Source: an uncultured Eubacteriales bacterium (GTDB lineage Bacteria; Bacillota; Clostridia; Christensenellales; Borkfalkiaceae). From it: DNA of 64,000 bases. The stretch covers positions 43,937-107,936 of the forward strand of contig URHP01000001.1 of assembly GCA_900547645.1 (NCBI GenBank). Direction: 5' to 3'. The notes below the pieces were generated by a model. The model worked only from the letters and a program-made list of their open reading frames with translations. It had not been told where the DNA came from and did no database searches. Below are positions 1-7,370 of this stretch, piece after piece. A program made the position numbers and the translations under genes. Each line of letters opens with the position of its first letter. Within the stretch, counting starts at the first letter, position 1.

Positions 1-505
1 CGCCCCGCTTCTTGAAGTCGGTGGGAAGATATTCCACGCCGTACGCTTCCGCCGCCTCCTGCCCGATGCGGTTGATGAGCGCGGCGTTTTTCATGGGAGA
101 GACGGTCAGCGTGGTCGCAAACAGATCGAACCCGCCCGCCTTCGCCTGCTTCGCAGTCTCAAACAGGCGCAGTCTGAAACACCGCTCACAGCGCGCGCCG
201 CCCTCTTTTTCCGCCTCGAATCCGGCGGAAACGGCGGTAAAATCCCCGCTGCGGTACCCGCATTCCATGACCTGCGCCCACCCCGTCTGCGCCGTCAGGC
301 GGCGCAGTTCCTCAAGGCGCTTTTCATACTCCTCCGCGCTGTCGAGATTGGGATTGTAGAAAAATGCCGTCACCCGCACGCGGGGCGCCGTCTCCGTCAG
401 GCAATAGGAAGCGCACGGCGCGCAGCAGGCATGCAGCAGCAGGGATTTCCCCTCCGACGCCGCAAGTATGCGCTGCATGACGGCATCATAGTTGACCGCG
501 TTCAT
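1..505 (-). CDS. queH: Epoxyqueuosine reductase QueH (C-terminus cut by window edge)
   Basis: Reading leftwards from the ATG at 505 gives an uninterrupted frame that runs off the window at base 1, about 168 residues. It shows the QueH (DUF208) pattern: an early HACCAPC cysteine cluster near residue 25, AFFYNPN soon after, a CERC pair near residue 105, and a TVSPMKN...INRIG block followed by DFKKRG. QueH catalyses the last step of queuosine biosynthesis, reducing epoxyqueuosine in tRNA with Fe-S and iron cofactors bound by these cysteines. Its start codon overlaps the leuA stop as ATGA, so it is probably translationally coupled to leuA. No other queuosine gene is in the window, and the pairing with leuA looks like operon convenience. 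The remaining C-terminal residues are missing only because of the window edge. Confidence 0.9.
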   Translation of the reverse strand, partial: MNAVNYDAVMQRILAASEGKSLLLHACCAPCASYCLTETAPRVRVTAFFYNPNLDSAEEYEKRLEELRRLTAQTGWAQVMECGYRSGDFTAVSAGFEAEKEGGARCERCFRLRLFETAKQAKAGGFDLFATTLTVSPMKNAALINRIGQEAAEAYGVEYLPTDFKKRG

Positions 506-2157
506 GCGTCCAAAAGATTGTTGAGCGCCGAGACGAGCGCCTGCACGGACGCGATGCTGATGTCCGAATTTTCGCCCGCGCCCCAATAGGTGCGCCCGTT
601 CGCCTCCACGCCGAGGTAGGAGATCGCCTGTGCAAAGGAACCCGACGAGAGCGCGTGCTGCTCGTACCCCGTCAGATCGTACTGCACGCCGAAATGCCTT
701 TTCAGGGCGTTGGAGACGGCGTCCAGCCGCCCGTTGCCCGTCGCTTCGACGACGGTGCGCCGTCCGCCTTCCACGACCTCCACGCGCGCCGTGATGCCGT
801 TTTCCTGCGCATAGTGCACGTCGCCGAGCGAGAAATGTCCGCGCGGGGAAAGGAACTTGCTGCCGAAGACTTCGAAGATCTCTTCCGCCTTGAGTTCCTT
901 ATGCCGCACGTCCGATTCGTGCTTGACGGCATAGCTGACCGCCTCTTTCATGCGGGCAGGCAGCTTGATGCCGTAGGCATGTTCGAGAATGTACCCCACG
1001 CCGCCCTTTCCGGACTGCGAATTGATGCGGATGACGTCCGAATCGTACTCCCTGCCCACGTCTTTGGGATCGATGGGGAGATAGGGAACGTCCCAGACGA
1101 CGCGTCCCGTCTCCTCGCGGAAGCGCATCCCCTTGGCGATCGCATCCTGATGGGAGCCGGAGAACGCCGCAAATACCAGCTCGCCCGCATACGGCTGGCG
1201 GGGCGAGATGCGCATATCGGTAAAATTCTGATAGAGCGCGGCGACATAGGGCATGTTGGAAAAGTTCAGTCCCGGATCGACGCCCTGCGAGTACATGTTC
1301 ATGGCGAGCGTCACCACGTCGCAGTTGCCCGTGCGCTCGCCGTTGCCGAAGAGCGTGCCTTCCACGCGGTCCGCGCCCGCCAGAAGTCCGAATTCCGCCG
1401 ACGCGACGCCGCAGCCGCGGTCGTTGTGCGGATGCAGCGAAAGCACGACGTTCCCGCGGTGCTTCAGGTGCTTGTGCACATACTCCACCTGCTGCGCATA
1501 GACGTGCGGCATGGCGTTTTCCACCGTGGCGGGAAGGTTGATGACCGCCTTGCGCTCCGCCGTCGGCTGCCACACGTCGAGAACGGCGTTGCAGACCTCG
1601 AGCGCATACTCGGGTTCGGTGCCCGTAAAACTCTCGGGCGAATACTCGAAGCGGTACTTCTCCCCCGCTTCGTCCGTCAGCTCCTTTAAAAGGCGCGCGC
1701 CGTCCACCGCGATCTGTCTGATCTCTTCGCGGCTCTTGCGGAACACCTGCTCGCGCTGGGCGACCGAGGTGGAATTGTACACGTGTACGATGACGTTCTT
1801 CGCGCCGCGGATGGCCTCGAAGGTCTTTTTGATGATGTGCTCGCGCGCCTGCGTCAGCACCTGAATGGTGACGTCGTCGGGGATGAGACCGCGCTCGATG
1901 AGCGCGCGCACGAAGTCATACTCCGTCTCGCTGGCGGCGGGGAAACCGACCTCGATCTCCCGAAAGCCGATCTCCGTGAGCAGCTGAAAAAATTCCAGCT
2001 TGGTCTCCAGCCCCATCGGTTCGACGAGCGCCTGATTGCCGTCGCGCAGATCGACGCTGCACCAGACGGGCGCGCTTGTGACCATCGGTTTTTCCGCCCA
2101 ATCCATACACCGTTCGGGCGGCAGAATAAACTGCTTCGCGTATTTTTTCACGTCCAT
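502..2157 (-). CDS. leuA: 2-isopropylmalate synthase (LeuA type 2)
   Basis: 551 residues, the length of the longer LeuA class (actinobacterial/yeast type). It condenses acetyl-CoA with 2-oxoisovalerate, the first committed step of leucine synthesis. Visible motifs are SVDLRDGNQ near residue 34 (metal site and substrate base), HPHNDRG near 245 (metal-binding histidines) and NGERTGNCD shortly after. The last ~130 residues form the regulatory leucine-binding dimer domain. I chose the ATG at 2157 (MDVKKYAKQF), preceded by AGGAAGG. A longer frame to 2226 exists but lies in the T-box terminator stem. The gene stands alone, without leuBCD, and is controlled by the leucine T-box just upstream. queH follows with a 4-base overlap. 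Confidence 0.95.
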   Translation of the reverse strand: MDVKKYAKQFILPPERCMDWAEKPMVTSAPVWCSVDLRDGNQALVEPMGLETKLEFFQLLTEIGFREIEVGFPAASETEYDFVRALIERGLIPDDVTIQVLTQAREHIIKKTFEAIRGAKNVIVHVYNSTSVAQREQVFRKSREEIRQIAVDGARLLKELTDEAGEKYRFEYSPESFTGTEPEYALEVCNAVLDVWQPTAERKAVINLPATVENAMPHVYAQQVEYVHKHLKHRGNVVLSLHPHNDRGCGVASAEFGLLAGADRVEGTLFGNGERTGNCDVVTLAMNMYSQGVDPGLNFSNMPYVAALYQNFTDMRISPRQPYAGELVFAAFSGSHQDAIAKGMRFREETGRVVWDVPYLPIDPKDVGREYDSDVIRINSQSGKGGVGYILEHAYGIKLPARMKEAVSYAVKHESDVRHKELKAEEIFEVFGSKFLSPRGHFSLGDVHYAQENGITARVEVVEGGRRTVVEATGNGRLDAVSNALKRHFGVQYDLTGYEQHALSSGSFAQAISYLGVEANGRTYWGAGENSDISIASVQALVSALNNLLDA

Positions 2158-2433
2158 GATGCACCTTCCTGAAATGACAAGCGGATCCCATGTCTCAAAA
2201 GAGACGCGGGATCCGCGCGGTACCACTCTTCTTGCGGGAAATTCCCGCCCCTTGACCGGGCACAGCCATGCCCATCCCTTGTAACGGCGGGACTCCGTTC
2301 CCCCTTACTGCATGCGGTTCGGGGGGACCGCTCCGCGGCGAGTTCGCCCGATGCCCTGCACCGCCTCGCACCAAACGACGGCTCTCTGCAAGCAGGAAAA
2401 ACGGGGTACTGCTCCGCTTCACAGCGTTATCTT
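2158..2433 (-). promoter_or_regulatory. T-box leader, leucine-specific, upstream of leuA
   Basis: On the minus strand the leader holds the conserved T-box core AGTGGTACCGCG (around 2216-2227), directly followed by a long stem (GCGGATCCC ... GGGATCCGC) enclosing a GTCTC/GAGAC inner stem. Stem I begins with a GCGGAGCAGTA-type start and an AGAGAGC element. The specifier is probably CTC (2342..2340, in the context GGCGAA-CTC-GCC), a leucine codon, which fits the downstream leuA. Uncharged tRNA-Leu should stabilise the antiterminator and permit leuA expression. After the terminator stem the tract is TTGTCATTTC, a poor U-run. Confidence 0.88.
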
Positions 2434-2439
2434 ACTATC

Positions 2440-2468
2440 ATCATAGCATATGTCCGCCCGAAATGCAA
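2440..2468 (-). promoter_or_regulatory. Promoter of the leuA T-box leader
   Basis: TTGCAT at 2468..2463, a 17-base spacer and TATGAT at 2445..2440. It lies a few bases upstream of T-box stem I and 16 bases after the rubrerythrin stop codon. Confidence 0.75.
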
Positions 2469-2484
2469 GCGTTTTGCCGGAAAA

Positions 2485-3024
2485 TCAATAATTTTCGGGC
2501 TTGACCTGGAAATATGCCTGCGGATGCGCGCAGACGGGGCAGACTTCTGGCGCTTCGCTCGCCTTGACGATCGCGCCGCAGTTGAGGCACTGCCAATACA
2601 CTTCGCCGTCCTTTACGAACACTCTGCCCTCTTCCACATTGGCAAGCAGCTTGCGATAGCGCGCCTCGTGTTCCTTTTCGACGGATGCGACCTTTTCGAA
2701 CATGTTCGCGATCGCGTCAAATCCCTCTTCCCGCGCGACTTTGGCAAAGGTGGGATACATGTCCGTCCATTCGTCGTTTTCGCCCTGCGCCGCCAACGCA
2801 AGATTTTCCGCCGTCGTGCCGATGCCGCCCGCAATGAGTTTATACCACATCTTTGCGTGCTCGCGCTCGTTGCCCGACGTCTCTTCGAAGATCGCCGCGA
2901 TCTGGTTGAAACCGTCCTTCTTCGCCTTGGAGGCAAAATAGGCGTACTTGTTGGTCGCCATGCTCTCGCCCGCGAATGCCGCCATCAGGTTTTCCAGCGT
3001 CTTGCTTCCCTTGAGTTCCTTCAT
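2485..3024 (-). CDS. rbr: Rubrerythrin
   Basis: 179 residues, two domains. The N-terminal ferritin-like four-helix bundle carries the di-iron ligands (ETSGNEREH near residue 48 and EVASVEKEH near 115). The C-terminal rubredoxin domain has two Cys pairs, CLNCG and CPVCAH, for one iron. Rubrerythrins reduce hydrogen peroxide in anaerobes using electrons from rubredoxin. The start at 3024 has a GGAGAAACATT ribosome binding site. It lies 12 bases after the PerR-type regulator gene, a classic peroxide-defence pairing, and is probably co-transcribed from the perR promoter. No terminator is evident before the leuA promoter. Confidence 0.95.
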   Translation of the reverse strand: MKELKGSKTLENLMAAFAGESMATNKYAYFASKAKKDGFNQIAAIFEETSGNEREHAKMWYKLIAGGIGTTAENLALAAQGENDEWTDMYPTFAKVAREEGFDAIANMFEKVASVEKEHEARYRKLLANVEEGRVFVKDGEVYWQCLNCGAIVKASEAPEVCPVCAHPQAYFQVKPENY

Positions 3025-3036
3025 AATGTTTCTCCT

Positions 3037-3447
3037 TTATTCCTCATTTGCGCTTTTTTGCGCCTGTTTCCCGCTGCAATCCGGGCATGTGCCCGTAAAC
3101 TCCACCTCGCACCCGTCGATCAGAAATCCGCCGCTGACCGCGTTTTCCGCGATCGACGCATAGTCGGGCAGAAAAATATCGCACACCCTTCCGCAGATGC
3201 GGCATCTGCCGTGCGCATGGGGCGCAAGCGTGGGATCGAAGCGCGCATCGCTGCCCTCCAGCGTCACTTTGCGCACCTGCCCGTTCGCCGCAAATCCGCC
3301 GAGCACGCGGAAGACCGTCCCGCGCGAGAGCGTCGGATGTTCCGCATGCACAAATTCGTACACCTGCGTCGCGGTCGGGTGATCGAGACGCGTCAATGCG
3401 TCGTACACCGCTTGTTTTTGTTTTGTATTGCGCGGTGCGCCCGCCAT
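3037..3447 (-). CDS. perR: Fur-family peroxide regulator, PerR type
   Basis: 136 residues. The N-terminal winged helix reads TKQKQAVYDALTRLDHPTATQVYEFV, then TLSRGTVFRVLGGFAANGQV as the recognition region. The C-terminal metal-binding domain has HAHGRCRICG and later CPDCSG, the two CxxC pairs of the structural zinc site. In anaerobes PerR represses rubrerythrin-type genes until peroxide oxidises its iron-binding histidines. Its neighbour is rubrerythrin and a near-palindromic operator sits just after its own -10 box, so autorepression is likely. Fur or Zur identity is not excluded by sequence alone, but the context favours PerR. Confidence 0.88.
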   Translation of the reverse strand: MAGAPRNTKQKQAVYDALTRLDHPTATQVYEFVHAEHPTLSRGTVFRVLGGFAANGQVRKVTLEGSDARFDPTLAPHAHGRCRICGRVCDIFLPDYASIAENAVSGGFLIDGCEVEFTGTCPDCSGKQAQKSANEE

Positions 3448-3482
3448 CGTTCTGTCTCCTTATCGTTTTCCGATTTTTGTTT

Positions 3483-3507
3483 CTTATTGAGATTAATTCT
3501 TGATAAG
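3483..3507 (-). promoter_or_regulatory. Candidate PerR/Fur operator
   Basis: A 25-base AT-rich near-palindrome with outer arms CTTAT and ATAAG. By my count 18 of 25 positions match the reverse complement. It starts directly downstream of the perR -10 box, where a repressor would block transcription, and resembles PerR/Fur boxes in size and AT content. Confidence 0.65.
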
Positions 3508-3536
3508 AGTATATCATAAAAAAAGAAGGCTGTCAA
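3508..3536 (-). promoter_or_regulatory. perR promoter
   Basis: A perfect TTGACA -35 (3536..3531), 17-base spacer and TATACT -10 (3513..3508). The -35 lies inside the hairpin that terminates the upstream ruvX-DUF1292 transcript. Confidence 0.85.
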
Positions 3537-3543
3537 GCCTTCT
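3524..3543 (-). terminator. Intrinsic terminator of ruvX-DUF1292
   Basis: Stem AGAAGGCT / AGCCTTCT with a four-base loop, followed on the minus strand by a run of seven T. Loop and stem bases also form the perR -35 box. Confidence 0.85.
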
Positions 3544-3611
3544 GAAAAAAATAATCCATTGGAATTTATCGGTACGTTCCTGCAGAGGACGGAACTCTCC
3601 TCAAACGAAAT

Positions 3612-3947
3612 TTATTCTTCTCCGTCCAGCTGCGCCGCTTCATCGGCGTCCTCGAAGTCCTCGTACTGCGCGCAGAATTCGGCGAACACTTCGTCCAGCT
3701 CCTCGTCGTCTTCGATCTGTACGAGCTGTTCGTTCTCCTCGTCGCCCTCGATGCGGTAGATGGCGACTTCCTCATCCTCCTCGTCGTCCCCTTCCTCGGC
3801 GGCTTCCTTGAGCTCGGTGAGCGCACAGTACCATTCCCCCTTATATTCGAACGTCATAAGATGTTCGAAGCGGAAGGTATTGCCCTCGTCGTCCACAAGT
3901 TCGACGATATTTTCGTCCTCGGTGTAGTCGTTGCGTTCCTCTTTCAT
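3612..3947 (-). CDS. DUF1292 (YrzB-like) protein
   Basis: 111 residues, very acidic, with the DUF1292 signature ENIVELVDDEGNTFRFEHL at the N-terminus, then a region reading YKGEWYCALTEL, and a glutamate/aspartate-rich tail. Function is unknown; the family is widespread in Firmicutes and almost always follows ruvX (yrrK-yrzB in Bacillus), as here. The start overlaps the ruvX stop as ATGA, and a strong AAGGAGAAG ribosome binding site lies inside the ruvX end. A stem with a T-run after the gene ends the operon. Confidence 0.88.
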   Translation of the reverse strand: MKEERNDYTEDENIVELVDDEGNTFRFEHLMTFEYKGEWYCALTELKEAAEEGDDEEDEEVAIYRIEGDEENEQLVQIEDDEELDEVFAEFCAQYEDFEDADEAAQLDGEE

Positions 3948-4381
3948 AACTCTTCTCCTTTTTTGATCTTTGCGAGACGGCTCTCCAGAATATAAGCCGC
4001 GGCAATGGAGTCCACCTGTTTTTTGCGCTTGTCCCTCTTCTGCGAAACGCCCATTTCCAGAAGATCTCCGCGGGCGGCACGCGTGGTGTAACGCTCGTCC
4101 TCGAGCACCACTTTCAGTCCTTCCTGCTCGAGCGCGGCGGCAAAGCGGCGCGTCTTCGCGCTCTGGACGCTCTCGGTGCCGTCCTCGTTGAGGGGGAGTC
4201 CCACCACGACGACGGTGACGCCCCGCGCCCGTACGATGGCGGCGAGCGCCCGGATGTCGGACGCGAAATCTCCCGTGCGGAAATAGGTATCGGACGGGAC
4301 GGCGTAATCGCCGAACGGATCGCTGAATGCGACGCCTACCCGCCGATCCCCCACGTCGAATGCGGCGATCTGCTGTATCAT
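3944..4381 (-). CDS. ruvX: Holliday junction resolvase RuvX / YqgF nuclease
   Basis: 145 residues from the ATG at 4381 (MIQQIAAFDVGDRRVGVAFS), the normal YqgF length. The RNase H-like fold shows its first catalytic aspartate in FDVGDRRVG, VVVGLPLNEDGTES in the middle, and LEDERYTTRAA with further catalytic acids. The family processes the 5' end of pre-16S rRNA (YqgF) and has been proposed to resolve Holliday junctions. A longer frame to 4444 was rejected, because its extra residues cover a strong promoter whose -10 ends 6 bases before this ATG. No ribosome binding site is present, so the mRNA is predicted to be leaderless. DUF1292 follows with an ATGA overlap. Confidence 0.93.
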   Translation of the reverse strand: MIQQIAAFDVGDRRVGVAFSDPFGDYAVPSDTYFRTGDFASDIRALAAIVRARGVTVVVVGLPLNEDGTESVQSAKTRRFAAALEQEGLKVVLEDERYTTRAARGDLLEMGVSQKRDKRKKQVDSIAAAYILESRLAKIKKGEEL

Positions 4382-4387
4382 ACCCGG

Positions 4388-4416
4388 ATTATACCACATT
4401 CCGCGCCCGATGTAAA
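4388..4416 (-). promoter_or_regulatory. ruvX promoter (predicted leaderless)
   Basis: TTTACA (4416..4411), 17-base spacer, TATAAT (4393..4388), then CCGGGT and the ruvX ATG. The predicted start of transcription falls at or next to the A of the ATG. Confidence 0.85.
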
Positions 4417-4434
4417 GGCTTCGGCTGAGAAAAA

Positions 4435-4456
4435 ACCGGCGCATTGCTGCGCCGGT
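4435..4456 (-). terminator. Intrinsic terminator after the YtxH-like gene
   Basis: Stem ACCGGCGCA / TGCGCCGGT with a four-base loop. On the minus strand six T follow the stem, and on the plus strand there is also a T-run. It separates the 4460-5280 operon from ruvX. Confidence 0.85.
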
Positions 4457-4459
4457 TTT

Positions 4460-4654
4460 TTATTTTGCCTTTCGTTCGGTCTTTTCGCCCTTTTCGGACA
4501 TATCCTTCAGGCGTTCATCCATCATCTCGTCTACCTTTTCCAGCAGTTCCGCCTGGCTCTTTTTGACGAGCGAGCGCGCCTTATAGCTGTTGGCAACGAT
4601 GAGCGCGCCGCCCACCGCACCGAGCACAAGTCCGAGACAAAACATTTTTTCCAT
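4460..4654 (-). CDS. Small YtxH-like membrane protein
   Basis: 64 residues. One N-terminal hydrophobic segment (FCLGLVLGAVGGALIVANSY, residues 4-24) is followed by a charged, helical, coiled-coil-prone tail rich in Lys and Glu. This is the layout of YtxH-type general-stress membrane proteins, although the tail is short and similarity is by architecture only. The start at 4654 has a strong AGGAGGAAGG site. It follows the 4708-5280 gene by 53 bases on the same strand and a terminator closes the pair. Function unknown. Confidence 0.7.
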   Translation of the reverse strand: MEKMFCLGLVLGAVGGALIVANSYKARSLVKKSQAELLEKVDEMMDERLKDMSEKGEKTERKAK

Positions 4655-4707
4655 ACCTTCCTCCTGCGGTTATCCCGTCGAGGATAGTTTGTGAAGATAC
4701 TTCGCGC

Positions 4708-5280
4708 TTATTCTCCGCCGCCGCTGCGTAATTTTTCCAATTCCGCTTTCAGACGCGCGTTCTCCTCCCTGAGATCGGAGGCGATGCGCTCGTAGAGCGC
4801 GTCGATCTCACGCTCGAGCTTGCGCTGCAAAAAGCTCTTTTCTTCGACGACGCCCGCTTCCTCCGCGGCGCGGCGGACGCGCTCGGGCTGCTTTTTGAGC
4901 AGATTGCGGTACTTGTTCTGCATGCGCAGCATGAGCTTTTCGTCCCCCGCCGAGACGTTGCGGATCGCCCTGCGCACGGACATGCCCTTGCTCTTCTCGG
5001 TCAGCACCTTTTTCAGCATCTCGTCGGTCTCCTCCTCCGTAAAGGGTCTGATCTCGCCCGCAGAGAGATTCTTCCCTTCGAGGATGCGCTGCACGCGCTC
5101 GTCTCCGCGCCGCTTCAGGAACGCGTAATAGTAGTTGCGCACGCTGCCCTTTGCACGGTTATGCTCCTTCCCGTACGTCTCAAAGAGATAGGAAAGCGTC
5201 TTGCCCGCATTTTTTCCGCTGTAGATGTATTCGATGAGTCCCGTCGCCTCTTCTTCCGTATAGCCGTTGATCTTGTTCAT
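4708..5280 (-). CDS. Putative DNA-binding protein with two Myb/RsfA-like repeats and a coiled coil
   Basis: 190 residues from the ATG at 5280, chosen for its AAGGAGGT site. I do not recognise a named family. Two similar segments can be seen, residues ~7-60 (YTEEEATGLIEYI ... GSVRNYYYAFLKRRG) and ~78-135 (FTEEETDEMLKKVL ... MLRMQNKYRNLLKK). Each begins with an F/Y-TEEE motif and ends in an aromatic/basic helix, as in Myb/SANT-like DNA-binding repeats such as those of the sporulation regulator RsfA. A C-terminal coiled coil (EREIDALYERI ... ARLKAELEKL) suggests dimerisation. It is co-oriented with the YtxH-like gene and divergent from the 5418 gene. The regulatory role is inferred from architecture only. 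Confidence 0.55.
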   Translation of the reverse strand: MNKINGYTEEEATGLIEYIYSGKNAGKTLSYLFETYGKEHNRAKGSVRNYYYAFLKRRGDERVQRILEGKNLSAGEIRPFTEEETDEMLKKVLTEKSKGMSVRRAIRNVSAGDEKLMLRMQNKYRNLLKKQPERVRRAAEEAGVVEEKSFLQRKLEREIDALYERIASDLREENARLKAELEKLRSGGGE

Positions 5281-5379
5281 GCGACCTCCTTTTTGACCGT
5301 TTGAAGAGAGAAACCGCTGCTGCGCGTCCGCAAGGGGGAAGGGCGGCGCTTTAGGCGGTTTCCCCTTCCCGAAAAATTG

Positions 5380-5407
5380 TTGACATAATTTTTTCGCTTT
5401 ATACATA
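5380..5407 (+). promoter_or_regulatory. Putative promoter of the 5418 gene
   Basis: TTGACA at 5380-5385, a 16-base AT-rich spacer and TACATA at 5402-5407. The start codon at 5418 is only 10 bases beyond, so any leader would be a few bases long. Confidence 0.55.
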
Positions 5408-5417
5408 GAAAAAAGAG

Positions 5418-6293
5418 ATGCGAGTCTATTTTTTATCGGATATTCCCTGCGCCTTCTTTGTGAACGGCATGCATCTGGGGACGGTGGACATGTTCGAACG
5501 CTCGGTGGAACTTGCAACGATGGACGGCGTATTCTGTGAATTCAAAGCGCCGCAGTATGCGCCCATCCGCTTCCGCTTTGACGAAGATTTCCTGTTTTCT
5601 CCGCCCGAGGAGACCGAACTGTATTTCCGCGGCGGAGAGGTCGCCGTGCGCCTCAGGGGGTTCGTGCGCGCCGATCCCTCGCTGCGCATCGTCTGGCAGA
5701 AACACTTTTCGGGATGCCTTCTGACGCTGTGCGTACAGGGACGCGTCGTGCTCAATTTTGAAAACGAACGCGGCTTTCTGCAGATCCCGCTGCCCTTTTC
5801 CTTTGAGGACTGCCGCGTCTCCCCGGCGGGGAACTTTATCCTGCTGGAAGGGAAGGGCGCGTTTGCCCTGCTCGGCAAGGACGGCAAACTCTCCGTCCTG
5901 ACGGAGGGACGTGTGACGGAACGCGGCACGGTCGTCACGGCGGAAGTCCCCTTCCGCGACAGTCTGTCACACGTAGCGCGGTGCACGTACGAAAACGGCA
6001 GACTGACGGGCTGCTCCATCCTCTCCGCACGCGAACCTACGGACGCGACGATCGCCCTTGCACTGTTCGAAAGCGTGCTCGCAGGGTTTGATGCAACCCC
6101 GTACCTCGCGCCCGCCCTTGCCCCGAAAGCGGGGCTCCTGCGCGAATTTCTGGGCGATTTCCGCGCCGTTGTCCCGACGCAGGAACCCTGCGTGGTCGGG
6201 CTTGTATACGAGCGGAAGCCGCGCGTCTTCGACGTGCGAAATTATCGCGCAGCGCTGGAGGACGGCAAGGTGAGCAATCTCACGCCGCTGTAA
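5418..6293 (+). CDS. Conserved-looking protein of unknown function
   Basis: 291 residues, no signal peptide, no clear membrane segment, and no motif I recognise. The sequence is rich in beta-strand-like aromatic/hydrophobic alternation (MRVYFLSDIPCAFFVNGMHLG at the start, later LTLCVQGRVVLNFENERGF and GNFILLEGKGAFALLGKDGKL), then a helical C-terminal third. The reading frame has the codon use of its neighbours and is flanked by a promoter and a terminator, so it is a real gene. It is divergent from the putative DNA-binding gene at 4708-5280. The ribosome binding site is weak (AAGAG one base before the ATG). It may be a lineage-specific cytosolic protein. Confidence 0.7.
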   Translation: MRVYFLSDIPCAFFVNGMHLGTVDMFERSVELATMDGVFCEFKAPQYAPIRFRFDEDFLFSPPEETELYFRGGEVAVRLRGFVRADPSLRIVWQKHFSGCLLTLCVQGRVVLNFENERGFLQIPLPFSFEDCRVSPAGNFILLEGKGAFALLGKDGKLSVLTEGRVTERGTVVTAEVPFRDSLSHVARCTYENGRLTGCSILSAREPTDATIALALFESVLAGFDATPYLAPALAPKAGLLREFLGDFRAVVPTQEPCVVGLVYERKPRVFDVRNYRAALEDGKVSNLTPL

Positions 6294-6372
6294 CGATTGC
6301 AGGCAGATCCGTCCGCATGGAGCAACGCGGGCGCTTCATAAAGCGGCATGCCCAAAAAACAGACAAAGAAAA

Positions 6373-6400
6373 ACATTCCCGTGCCAAGGCACGGGAATGT
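6373..6400. terminator. Bidirectional intrinsic terminator between convergent genes
   Basis: A perfect stem ACATTCCCGTGCC / GGCACGGGAATGT lies between the 5418 gene (plus) and the cyclophilin-like gene (minus). The minus strand has a T-rich tail (TTTTTCTTTG); the plus-strand tail is weaker. Confidence 0.75.
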
Positions 6401-6417
6401 CTGTTATTGTAAAAAAA

Positions 6418-7314
6418 TCAGTATTTCGTCACTTCGACCGACTTGATCAGAATGGGCATTTCAATGGGCGTCTCAAACGTCGCCTCCAGCCCCGCCGTCC
6501 GAATGGAAGGGAAATAGTCGTAAGCGTTGAGCCGCTGATTTTCCAGCGTCGTCGTGAACGTCTCCTCTTCCGAGAGCGAATCCTCATATTCCGCGATCGC
6601 GGCAAGCAGCCCGTCCGTCATCTGTCCCGCGTAGTCCTTCGCCATGCCGATGACACAGTACGTAGAATCCGCCTCCGTGCGCGATTCGCCGGTAAAAGTG
6701 TAGAACAGCGACGTGGTGCTGTTGGTCGCGTATTTGAGCTGCTGGTACTCCTGCCCGTCGTTGCCGGAGCCGCCGTCCGCGCGCTGTACCCACACCTGTT
6801 CGTTGCCGTTGCCCTTATCGGTATAGTACATGACGAGCGCGCCCGCCTGATGACGGTACTCTTTTCCGTTTTCCTGCTCGACGCCGTTCGCGGAAAATTC
6901 GCCGTATACCGAATAGAGCGGAATGGTGCGCGCCTCATCCGCCCAGACGGACTGCGTGAAGGAAGCGCCGTCCGCTTCCAGCGCCTTGACCGTCTCCAGA
7001 TAATCGATTTCGACCAACTCGCCCTCTTCCAGACGATAGCCGCCCGTTTTGATGGTATAATCCTGATAATCGTGTACGACAAGCCCGTCATAGAAGCCCG
7101 CATCGGCAAGCTCGATAAAGTGCTGGACGGTCTTGGGCGCATCCACGCGCGAGAGGATATAGTCCACCTCGTAATCTTCCCCGTTGAACGTATAGGTGAT
7201 GGTCACCTCGGGATTGTTGGACGTTGTGCAGCCCGCAAACATTGCGACCGCGCCGACCGCGACCAAAGCCGTCGTACCCACCGCAACTACGCGGCGCAGA
7301 ATTTTCTTTTTCAT
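6418..7314 (-). CDS. Cyclophilin-like lipoprotein (probable degenerate peptidyl-prolyl isomerase)
   Basis: 298 residues. The signal peptide (KKKILRRVVAVG then a hydrophobic core) ends in a lipobox AMFAGC with Cys at residue 29, so it is a membrane-anchored lipoprotein. Residues ~45-95 match the cyclophilin pattern: RVDAPKTVQHFIELADAGFYDGL corresponds to the APKTV-NFL-L--GFYDGL signature, followed by VVHDYQDYTIKTGGY at the FHRVIPGFMIQGG position. The catalytic Arg of FHR is Asp here and the Gln of QGG is Thr, so catalysis is doubtful. The rest includes long insertions and acidic stretches. It has its own promoter and a ribosome binding site (GGAG). A role in extracytoplasmic folding or scaffolding is inferred. 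Confidence 0.75.
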   Translation of the reverse strand: MKKKILRRVVAVGTTALVAVGAVAMFAGCTTSNNPEVTITYTFNGEDYEVDYILSRVDAPKTVQHFIELADAGFYDGLVVHDYQDYTIKTGGYRLEEGELVEIDYLETVKALEADGASFTQSVWADEARTIPLYSVYGEFSANGVEQENGKEYRHQAGALVMYYTDKGNGNEQVWVQRADGGSGNDGQEYQQLKYATNSTTSLFYTFTGESRTEADSTYCVIGMAKDYAGQMTDGLLAAIAEYEDSLSEEETFTTTLENQRLNAYDYFPSIRTAGLEATFETPIEMPILIKSVEVTKY

Positions 7315-7341
7315 AGATATGTCTCCAAATAATTCCTCTTT

Positions 7342-7370
7342 ATTTTACCTTGAAAAAGACAATCCGTCAA
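7342..7370 (-). promoter_or_regulatory. Promoter of the cyclophilin-like lipoprotein gene
   Basis: TTGACG (7370..7365), 17-base spacer, TAAAAT (7347..7342). The leader is about 20-25 bases and contains GGAG. Confidence 0.75.

Noticed and set aside
655-1689. A 344-codon plus-strand frame opposite leuA, and similar long frames opposite serS, pgpH and the cysteine desulfurase gene
   Set aside because: Composition is typical of mirror frames (Arg/His/Ala/Val-rich), no start signals, and the opposite strand encodes clear known enzymes.
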